Below are positions 32,746 through 44,700 of a stretch of 64,000 nucleotides of DNA, in pieces (the first letter of the stretch is position 1; every line of letters begins with the position of its first letter). The position numbers were made by a program, and so were the translations under genes. The stretch is from NCBI GenBank assembly GCA_020284085.1, contig JACEVL010000768.1, forward strand, positions 248,501 to 312,500, in the 5' to 3' direction. Below the pieces are notes generated by a model. The model was not told where the DNA came from and made no database searches. It was given only the letters and a program-made list of their open reading frames with translations. Source of the stretch: Aporrectodea caliginosa (Eukaryota; Annelida; Clitellata; Crassiclitellata; Lumbricidae).

Positions 32746-35700
32746 CGGTTTCATTTGATGAATGTGTTGAGGTTAGTGATGACGGTAATGATGATGATAA
32801 TGTTGATTATGATGATGATGTAGAAGCAGAGCTGTCCTTTAAACTCACCTGAGAGGTAGCCATGGTAATGAAGTGTTTGTGTCTTCGTTTTCTTGGCCTC
32901 GATATTTATAGCTGAGTTGGCTAGGGGGTGCAGGTGGAGCAGAAATCTCAGACCAAATTTCTGCCCTGTCAGGGGTTTGAAGCCCAACCTCTCGATTGAC
33001 GGTCCAGCATGCTAACCACTACGCTATTGCGCACCCCACAATCTTTAATCATGATGACAATTACTGTGATGGTGTTGAATATTAAAGGTCTAGTTGTGGA
33101 AACAATTGGTTGATTGCTTTCAATCCATTTGTCTTTATTAGAGCTGTTCCGGAATGCCTGGTCATTACCCGGTTGACGAGTGCTGCAGCGACGTCCCATT
33201 CGGTTTCTGGTATAATTTCCAGGTATGATCTAATGTAATTTCCATGTAGTTCTGATATAATTTCCAGGTACATTCTAAGTGTAATATCCTTGTACGTTCT
33301 ACTGTAATTTCCAGGTATGTTCCCTTTAAGACATTATTAGACACTGGAGCTGTAAAAGTTACTAATTGTATTGTATTTTCGTTTATTTCATAGCTTGCTG
33401 TCAAGACGCAACAAGTAACATCAATGCATGATTATGCAGTTATAGTATTAGAGACTATAGTACTATTATAGCTTTAGGCCTAGATAATGCACTGTTCAGC
33501 ACTATAATAGGTATAGTTCTAATGGGGCAAATTGGATTGGATTATAGTATTGATATTATTTCATTTGAGCTGAGAAACAATAAAATAAGACTTGTGCATG
33601 ATGTTGCTTTCTGCTTGTGTTTCTGAAACAGGATGAGCTTCTGGGTTCTTCGAATGAACAAAGACCTCAGCTTCTACAGATCTACTGTCCGGTCTACATG
33701 AACCTCGTCACAATACTCCTCTCGAAGGTCAAGTACCCGCCAGACGCAGAATACAAAAGCTGGAATGCAGGTACGTTCAGACAGTCCGAGATTCTGCAGA
33801 GGAATATAGGACATTGTAAAAGGTGTTTTGCAACTGCACTAGTAACAGTAGGTATGATGAATTAGAAGCGAATATCAATATTCAACAGGGTCTTCTTTCT
33901 GTCCCTTTTGCTCGTACCTCCACCAGGCAGAGCCGTGCTTTCTCTGTGATCGGCCCCTCGACCTGGAATGGCCTCCTTCTGACACTCCGCTCCCTTCCTA
34001 GAACCCCTTCTCAGTCATTCCTCTCTCAACTAAAAATGATCTTATTTGGCCGCGCTTGGGTTGGGAGCGCCTCTGAGTAGTTCCCTTGAAGAGGCGCTAT
34101 ATAAATTCTAGTAATGAATGAATGAATGAATTCAGTGTCTGAGGGAAAAGGCCAATTTCCGGTTGATCTAGTTAATGCCTCTCTCTTAAAGACTGATCTT
34201 CTGGATATATTGACCTGGTTTTGGTGCACCATTGGTTGATGTCTTGTGCATTAGACAATAGAAGTTACTAATTACAATTAATTGATTGATTAATGTTCCC
34301 ATATGAAAGTTGAAATCTTTTTAGAAGCTTTAGACTGCCGCATGGGAAATAGTACAATTGCAGTCTGAAACAGTTTGGAAGGCAATTTTCGTATTAAAAG
34401 ATATCGTTCTCTGGTTTTAGATGAACAAGAATCACACAGATGTTACAGGCAGGACATTGCTGACAGCTTAGTAAGTCGTTTGGATTGATTTAGTTTATAA
34501 AATGTGCGTGTTGTTTGGTTCTTAGTGTATCAGAGACAGACAGTAGTGAATGTTGCCAACAGGCTGACTATTTCATTTCTTTAAGGTACTTGTATATGTG
34601 TGTGTATGTGTATGCTTTTATGCATGTTATGTACCTATGTATGTAGTGCATGTATGTATGTAATGTATGTAGGTAGGTATGCATTGTAATGTATGAGACC
34701 AGGAGACGTTTGGGAAATGAAATGTGATGTAAGTTTGTACGTAATGTGTGCAACACTGTGCATATATGTAATGCATGTATGTAACAGTATATAAGTATGT
34801 TGGTAGGTGGATAGATAGGTAGGTATGTTTCAATTGGTCCCTCTCTTTGGAATGCTCTTTCTCCTTCTGTTTGCTCTAAAATTCTCTCTGGCAGTCTCTC
34901 TTCTTCCTTCACTTTTCTCAAAACCTGTTTATTTTCGTGGGGCTTAGCACACTGGGAGTGCTTCTGAACGGTTCACCCTACGAGAGGCGCTTTACAATTT
35001 ATACTTAAATACGATATGTAGATAGGTAGTTATGTATGTGCATGTATGTAATTCACTGAAAAAGTTAAATTTACAGTACAGTTTCTATAATAAAATACAG
35101 CCCGTAAAAACAAAGTTTTTACTATATCCATCTACTATCCTATAATGCGTCTTATGAAGCAGTTACCTCTACAAATATATAGTCCGCGTTCATTTTACAA
35201 CATAGCGTCCGTGTAATGATGCAGCGCGCCCGTTTACGACTGCGGCCAATCACAACGCTGGCCAATGACAACGCTGCATATCGGAAAAGGGGATTCCCGA
35301 TTCGAAAAGTTGAGTCCCCGATTCTATAAGCTAGCCTTTTGGGGAGCTGAAATTTTGATAGAATGAAGTGTGTGCGAGGGCGAGTCTATCTGCCAAGTTT
35401 CACGACGATTGAATGATTGTAAGTGATCGAACTAGTCGTCGCAAGATTTGACTTTTTAGCCTGTGGCTCAATCAAGATTCCCGCAAGTTAAAGTAGATGG
35501 ATAATAAAAGAACCAATAGTAAAAACAAAGTTTTTACTATATCCATCTAGTATCCTATAATCCGTCATATTAAGCAGTTACCTCTACAAATATATAGTCC
35601 GCGCTCATTTTACAACATAGCGTCCGTTTAATCAAGCACCGCACCCGTTTCTGTTGCAGCCAATAGCAACGCTGGCCAATCACAACGCTGCGTTTCGGAA

Positions 35701-38700
35701 AAGGGGATTCCCCGATTCGAAAAGTTGAGTCCCCGATTCTATAAGCTAGCCTTTTTGGGGAGCTGAAATTTTGATAGAATCAAGTGTGTGCGAGGGCGAG
35801 TCTGTCTGCCAAGTTTCACGACGATTGAATGATTGTAAGTGATCGAACTAGTCGTCGCAAGATTTGACTTTTTAGCCTGTGGCTCAAGCAAGCAAGCAAG
35901 CAAGATTGCAAGATTGCAAGCAAGCAATCAATCAAGATTCCCAGCAAGCAATCAATCAAGATTCCCGCAAGTTAAACTAGATGGATAAAAATAGCGAAGT
36001 TTTTGTGTGAATTGAAATTCACGGACTGCTGTCCTTTTGTACCAGATGTATACCTACAGTCTGCTGCACGAACCGTTGGTTGGCTTTCTCTGCCATTTGC
36101 TTAAAGACGTTCTCGAAAAGGCAGGCACGCAGGATGTTGCATGGCAGGTAGAGTATCTTCCACAGGGAATCGTAATCTTAAGTACATATTTATGTAGTGC
36201 CTTTCCAAGAAAACATTTAAGAGGTTTCCACAAGTAATTGTAATCGTAAGTACATATTTTTGTAGTGCCTTTTCAAGAAAACACTTCAGGGGTACTACTG
36301 GTTGTTGCAGGTAAAGTATCTTGCACAAGTACTTTGTGCAATTATTTTCTAATAAGTAAGTAAAAATTTACATTTGAAAGAAATATAAGTGTATCTACTT
36401 GTCTACTGATCAGTTAGTGGTTAAGGATTTTAAGTAAAGCTTTGCGCTTGAAAGAGATTTTCAATGAATATTTACGCTTGAAAGTGAACTGTTTAGTGAG
36501 CTGCTAATCTTATGATGGGTTAATTATTTATTAATTTGTTCATATTATTGATGTGGTTTTAGGAAATCGAGACGCTTCTCTTTGCGCTGACGTCAATTGC
36601 CGAGGGCATTCAGTTGGCCGACTGTGAGCAAATGGTTAACGCCTTCCATCTCTTGTCCAGCATTCCATGCACAAACTGCACGCTTGTCTCGCAAGCCATG
36701 TATTTCATAGGTCAGTACATCACTGTGAAATTAGCCTTGTATTGTATTGTCCAGTTTTGTCTTGTGTTGTATAATTGTCTTGTGCTTTCTCATATCGTCT
36801 TGTCTTGTCTTCAACCATGCTCGATTCAAGGATTGGCTGTGCCACAGAAAATTTTGTTCCGTCTCCTTCTGTCTATTGTTTCTCAGTAACTAATCTAATC
36901 CTTTTATTTTATTAGTCAGTACATAACTATTATTCTATTCTAATCTAATCTGATCAAATCATGACTTCTCTAGGATTTGTTATTGTACTAACTTCTATTG
37001 TAATACTCGAAGCATTAACTGATGGTTGCTGAAAGTAAATCCATTAAATTTTATCATGTACTAACCAGGCTCGATTTTGCTTAGTTTTTCTGCACCTTCC
37101 AGCTTTGTATTAAAAACCATGCAGCCACTATCAATGCTTCAACACTGGCAAAAGAAAACATAAGATCGTTATTTTCTTATTGTATGGTTTTTATAGACAA
37201 TATAAATGAGGACATAACATCCCTTGAACTAACACTAAGGGACTTGACAAATGACCGAGGACAATAGAGATTATTTATTCGTACCCATCGCCGCCAAATG
37301 GCTGGCGTCAGGAACTGATGAGAACGGATGATGATGATGATGATGGTTTTTTGTGGTAGGTGCTTTTTCCGAGTGGATGGGGGAGCATCCGGAAATGCTG
37401 TTGACGGCCATTCCGATGTTGCTGCAGGGCCTTTCCAACCCGGAGCTTGCCGTTGCTGCCACCCTTGCCCTTAAAGAGGTCGTCCAGGAAAACCAGATTT
37501 TCCTGTTGCCAATCGCTCGCCAGACCACAGCCAGCATCAAGGTGAGCTGTGTTGATGGCAATTGTGTAGTCTGTTAACAGAATATCTATTGTAATCTGAG
37601 AACTATTGTGGACTGCGTCTTTTGTTTTGCTTGTGCCTGAATTGATGCAGGTTTTGTTTCTGTTGTACTGCTTAGCTGTGATCTTGACGTGATGTTATTT
37701 TCTGTTTTAGGTTGCGTTAAATGCAAATGTGCTGAAGGTATGTCACGTCGATTCTCAAGATAATCTAGTTGGGTGAAATTTGGAAGGTGGAAGTTTTTTG
37801 GGATATGAACTTAGCAGATAAAATTTTGATATCGATGAGCTCAGTGTGAGGTGAGTTGACAAGGGGGTTGTGGTGGTGAGGGTGGTGGAGGTTATGGTGG
37901 TGGAGTTGGTGGTGGTGTGATGTTGTTGGTTGTGATGCAGCTGATACTAGGATGATGTTTGTCAGATGTTGACGATGGTGATGATGATGGCATTAACGGT
38001 GGGAGGTCACATAATTGGTGAAGATGCTGACGTTGATTGTGGCGTATATGTTTCAGCCGCCAGAGGTCGTTCGGCTGATGTCGTGTCTCGGTTACATCAT
38101 CTCAACGCTTCCGTTCCACGAAACATTGACGTTTCTCAGTGAAACCCTGTCTCCGCATCTCGAGGAACTGAGGAACTTAGCCGCCGCTGGAGATGTGAGT
38201 AGAAGGAGGATATGTGACATCACATTCAAATTGCTTCACACATCACTGCCTGCCCGCTTGTCATTCTTTCTGTTTTTGCCATCTAGTTCTTCTTGTCTTC
38301 CTCTGACCCATTCTTCTACAAGGCAACATGGTAACTTCATCATCTTATTTATTTATAATAATAATAATAAAATTTAAAAAAAAATAATAACAAGGGCTTG
38401 TTCGTGGACCGCAGCAGGGATGAAGACCGTTAGTTCAGGAGTAGTTGTTATTCTTCGGATAGTATCTAAGAACCTGAGGGATTCTACCTCGGGTGAAAAA
38501 TCATAATAATAATGTAAATAATAATAAAAACTGTTGGCCCTTAACTCAGAACAGACTGCTGTGTGACATAAGCTTCATTTCTCTGCATCTGTTTTGCCAA
38601 CAATTGAAAACCATTCTATTAGATTGACCTCTTATGTTAGTTAGATCACTTCAGGAATACTTATGATTAGCTTTCTAGTTGAGGTGCTATATAAATTTCC

Positions 38701-41700
38701 CGCAATTACGATTCCTAGTGCATCATTTGCACCAAAGATTAACGCATGCGAAATGTGGATATGGAGGAAGATGCAGAGAATATCATGGAAAGAGAAAAGG
38801 ACCAACGATTGGGTGCGCATGAGTATCGGAATTGAGAAGGAAGAGACACTACAACAAACAGTGCTAAGAGCAAAGTTGAGGTTCTTTGGTCATGTCATGC
38901 GATCAGATGGATTGGAAAAGGAAATGATGTTAGCATATGGAGAGGGAAGGAGAAAACAAGGACGACCAAGGAAAAAGTGGATGGACGAGATACATGAAAC
39001 AACTGGAATGAATTTGGCAGAACTGAGAGATGCGACGGCGGACAGAAGGAAATGGAGAGGCTTGATCATGAAGGTCGCTAGAGTTCAAAGAACTGACAGC
39101 ACAAGGTAACAAGGTAAAGTGCATCATTTGCACCAAAATTGTGTAATAATAATAATAATTATGATAGTGTTCGGTTAATTATTAGGTTATATCACTTTTA
39201 ATAGACAATGTCTGATCCAGTCAATGATGTATGGTGATGTCTTGTATGTTTTAGCTCTCCATGCACACTCGTTCATCCATAACAATTCGAATCCAGATGC
39301 TAGCGGCTCTCTTTAGTTCACTGAACACAAACTTCGATGCAGAACGGTCCTTGGAGAGTGGCAACCAGAACCATCCGGTTACGTTCGAACGAAAACCACA
39401 ACCGGTTGGTTTTTCTTTCTGCCAGTCCAGCTCTTAGGCAGTGGCTTATAGAGAATAATAATAATAATAATAAGAAGAAGAAGAGCAGTCCCTTGAGCTA
39501 GCCCTGAGGCAGCCATTGGTATGAAGTGTTAACGACTTCATTTTCTTAGCCTCGGCATATGAGGGCTGGTGGCCAGTCCTCTCGCTCACCATCTCATCTT
39601 TCCACAGATACTGTATGGTCAGTGTACTCATTATAGCTGAATTGGCAAGGTGTGCATGTGCAGCAGAAATCTTGAACCATATTTTTGCCATTGCGGAATG
39701 TTGAACCTCCAACCTCTCAATTGACAGTGTAGCAGGCTAACCACTACACTATATTGTGCACCCTCTAACTCATATAGGCAAGTGCAGAGTGCCTCTGATT
39801 GGTTTGCTCTTGAAGTGGTACTATATAAATGTTACAATTGCAGATGTCCACTGTTGACTGTTATAAGTACGGTATCTACAGCGGTGTGGAAATGAAAAAA
39901 AATGTTAGTATGGCTTTAGAAAAATGACCGCATAATGAAACCTTTCCTGAAAGCCTCAAAATCTGTGGTCACTAAATTTGTTATCCAGTTTTTTTTGTGA
40001 CCAGTTATTACTAGTTTCCTGTGTTTCTGTGCATGGCTGGTTGTTGTGAGTGTTCATTTTTGTATGGGTTTTTTAAAACCTTACACATGCCACACATTGC
40101 ATTTTGACATGTGGGACCCAGTAGCTGATCGGTCAGAGCGCTCATCTTGTAACGAGGAGATTACGTGTTCGACCTTCCTCCCCGAGATAGTTACTGTGTA
40201 CTGTGTAGGAACCTTGAGCAAGTCCTTCACTCACAATTGCTCAGAGCAATTATTGATGCTCCGTCATTAGATAGTTCCACTTAATAGAGGCATAATAATA
40301 ATACTAAATGATAAGTAATAATATTATAATAATTATTAATTATAATAGATAACAATAACAAAGATGTACTTGTTGTTGCAGGTGGTTTACATCATCCAAC
40401 AAATTCTGCCAATTGTACAGCTTGTCTTGAAGAACTACGCAGGCGACTCATCTATTGTTACTGTAAGTTCTTGTCTGTACAACGTTCTAGGGTGGCTCAA
40501 GTGTCTAATGAAATCTCATGACTTCTTTGCACCATTAGCATAACACACAAAATTACGAGAGCTTTCAATTAGTTTAAAATTGCGAGAGTCTTCGATTACC
40601 CCTGTAGTTGAAAATTACGAGAGTTTTCAATTAGTTGAAAATTTTGAGAGTTTTAGATTAGTTGAAAATTGCAAGTTTTGATTAGTTGAAAATTAAGAGA
40701 GTTTTCGATTAGTTGAAAATTGCGAGAGTTTTTGATTAGTTGAAAATTTGAGAATTTTCGATTAGTTGAAAATTTTGAGAGTTTTAGAATAGTTGAAAAT
40801 TTTGAGTTTTAGATTAGTTGAAAATTACAAGAGTTTTAGATTAATTGAAAATTACAAAAGTTTTGATCAGTCAAAAATTACATGAGTTTTTCTGTTTGTA
40901 GGAAGTCTGTGAAATGTTGAAGCGGTCGATTTCTTCTCTGCATGACGACTTCCTGTCTCTTCTGACGGATGTTTCTTCTCTGCTGATCGTGACATTTGAC
41001 ACCGTGCCTCATCCGTCCATTCTGGACGTTTCAAAACAGGTAGAGCTCATGTAAACCAGGCTGCACATTTAAAGAGATAATTCTGCAACAGTCAATATTT
41101 AGCACTATATGGAAGTTCCTCTACAGCACATACTAACCAATATGGCATGTTAAGTTAATAACCTTGAGGATATAATTCCACTTCATGTTGTGTCGTGACA
41201 ATACCCTATAATTCTACCTTATTTTAACAGTGCCCTTTTGTGACAATACTCTATTACAGTGGTTCTTAACCTTTTCAAGGGATCCGAACCCCAAGAGAAA
41301 TCCATGACCACTCGCCGAACCTCTCAAGTTTGAACAATAATTTTTTAATTAATGGGAACAAAAGGAAATAAAAAATTGTACCAAAATGTGATACAATATT
41401 AATACATTCAATACATGAACTACTTACAGTTAACTATTTTATTAAATAAAAGTCGAAAAAAATAAAAATAGCAAATGATTTTTCACTCACACTCACTGAC
41501 CCTTAATATGTATATATTTCAGAGGACCTCTGCCGAACCCCTGGCACTGGCTCACCGAACCCCAGGGGTTCGGTCGAACACTGGTTAAGAAACACTGCTC
41601 TATTATAACAATACCCTATTATAACAACATTATTGTAACACTATAATTAATAGAGACAACATTATAACAGAGTGAAGTTCTTAAGTTAGTGTTGACTCAT

Positions 41701-44700
41701 GTGACTAGCAGCACACAAAACAACAGTAGCATTTGCTAATATCGATTTTTGTTGCTGTTTGTTTGTGCACAGCTGATGGTTTTGTTTGTAAACAATGCGG
41801 ATCAGAAGTCTCTTCTTCAGAAAATGTTTACGACACTGTGCAACAGAACTCTACAAACAATAGCCTCAGGTAGGAGGACAGCGGTTTTCCAATCAGACGA
41901 GAACTTTGTAAGTTTGTGTATTCCGATGTTTGGATGTTTTATTTAAAGCAGTGTGTTGCAATTGAATAACAGATGGTTACTGTCCATCCAGTATGGCTTC
42001 AACATTTTAGTGATGAGCTGCATTAGTTTTCCTGTCACTTTTAGTATGCGCTCGCCGTTAAATAAATTACTGGTACACCTGGGATTCATGCATAGATGGG
42101 ACATTCCTGTAGTGCAGTACAAATTTTCTGGTAGGATATTCTGTTGAAGAAGAATAAGGGATGCTCGAGAGTGTAGTGGTTAGCGTGCTGGACTGTAAAT
42201 CGAGAGGTCGGGTTTAAATTTGGGCAAACATTTGGTAGAGATTTCTGCTCCGCCTGGACCCCCAAGCCAACTCGGCTATAATGATTAAATTTAGGAGATT
42301 AATCGATTAAAATTATTTTAATAAGTACCAGCCCCAGTTCTTACATACAAAGCCAGTTTGAACGTATGCGATTGTATCTTTTGTTTCTAGGTTCACAAAG
42401 TCATACAGACTTAATCGAAGGTTTAATGCAATTCCTCGCACAGGTTAGTGGTTTTAACTGTTATTACTGCTATTGCTTGATAGTGTAGTGGTTAGTGTGC
42501 TGGACTGTCAATCGAGAGGTTGGGGGTTCAAATTCCCGCCAGCACAGAAATTTGGTTCGAGATTTCTGCTCCACCTGCACCCCCTAGCCAACTCGGCTAT
42601 AATGAGTACACTGACCGTCTCCTCGGCTTGACCTCCCCGGATTCTGACCTGGCATCTATTGTGAATTTGAATTGATAAATGCCGGTGAATGTGCTGGTCT
42701 CCTTGACGTGGCTTTTGTGTGGTGCTGAGAAATTTCGAAGATTTACATTTACATTACAACTGTTTGCAGTATTCTTGATCTGATGCAATCATCTTACTTC
42801 AGCTGGATTTTGCATGAATATTTCTATTGCACAGAGTGAACTGTTCCTTCGAAGTATTTGTAATGTGACAAAGCATTAATTTCTTTCAGATAACAAAGAA
42901 GAATGTCGGCTTGTTGAAAGACGAGTCTTGCAACTTGGTCGGACTTTTCCAAGCGGGTGAGGCAACCGTTGCCCCAGGGCTTCTTGCTTTCCATCTTACC
43001 TTTAGTAATGTTTCTGCATCATTATTGTAATTGTTCTCACGAATTTATATAGCGCCTCTGCAAGAGAGATTCATCAGATGCACTCCGAACCTATGATAAA
43101 AAACCAGGATCGAACATACTATACTGGTTTTTAGACACTTACAGTATAGAGACAAAGTGGACTATGCATTGTAAGTCCAGTGGTGCCTTATGCATCGCAG
43201 ACGAAGGACATAGTAAAATGTAATTGAATTACAAATTACCCTAATGCAGAACAACAAAATACAAATTACCAATTACAATTGTAAATTCTAATTACGTAAT
43301 TTCAAGTATATCTGCTAAATTACTGCCCATCCCTTCCGAGGGATCATATAAACAGTTGGAACACAATTGGCCAAAGACAAGGATTGCATCACCTGACATC
43401 TGTCACTGCAGCCGATGAAGCTTTTGTCATAAGGTGCTAGGCAACCAATTCCAAACAGTTGGACCAATCACAGCGAAGCACAACTTATTCAGGATATGGG
43501 TTATGGGGTGATGCATGTTAATTAAGAAGAGTTTCCATTGCGTGTCTTGCATTTGATGTTAGACGGTTAACAGACCTGCTGAAATTTATTCGTTTCAGGC
43601 ATAACTGGAATTCAGATGCATGAAGCACCAACGTCAAAAGCAGCCTGTCTCTTCATGGTAAGAACTTGATTTCATATAATGCTGTTGATAACCTGGTATC
43701 TCTAACACAGATTTTTGTGCAGCGTTGAGAAATTTTGGACACTTACTTTATATTACGTAACTTTTATGCATGCAACAGGTGGCACCTGGTATCGGATGGA
43801 GAGATGGATGGATAGATGAATAGCTGGATGGATTGATGAACGGAGGGTTGGATTGATGGATGGATATCAGAGGGATGGGTGGATGGATAAAGGAATGTAT
43901 GTGCAAATGGGTGGCCTAGTCAATCAGTGTGGTGGGTCTGCATTCGAGAGATTGTAAGTTTTGCAGATGAATTGTGTGGCAAGCTATGTGAAGATTTTCC
44001 ACTGGTCTAGCTGCAGTCTCATGTGGCGATCATTTTCTCTTGTTTGCAGTCGAATTTCATTTATCTGCTTCACCAAGTTCCAGCGATGAGCGACGTCGTT
44101 GTCAGTTATGGACCACATCTCGTCGAAGTCCTTCTGAGGGTAGGAGGCACCACTGATACACGGCTCTAAACATTGATGCTCTAAGCACCACTGCTCTAAG
44201 CAACACCATTCTTCAAAGCACCACCGTTCTAAGCACCATTGTTGGTAGCAAAACTGGTGTAAGCTCTAAGCACCACCGTTCTAAGCACCACTTTCTAAAT
44301 AATTTCTTCCCTGGATGGGATTTGAACCTCAAACCTCTCAGTCCACAGTCCAGCAATCAGTGTTTCCATTAACGCCAGAATGGCCGTTTTTATTTCCGTA
44401 ACAAATGTCCAAATCGTCCAAATTTTGACGCTAGGCATAAGTAAAATTCCAGTGGTGATTCGAAGATGTCCATTTGTTCATTGTTGAACGTATACGCACC
44501 AAGCACTAAGGTTGATGAGATATTATTTCTTCGTTATGTGGATTACCGCATTGTATTTCTTGTGAATTATGAAGTTTGAAAAGATTGCTTTGGGCCTTTA
44601 TAGTGGCTTTGGACGATTATGATGACAGATTGATTATTTATTATTTGACCTAATTTAAAATTATAAATTTTAATTTAGATTACGGTAATTTTTTAAATTG

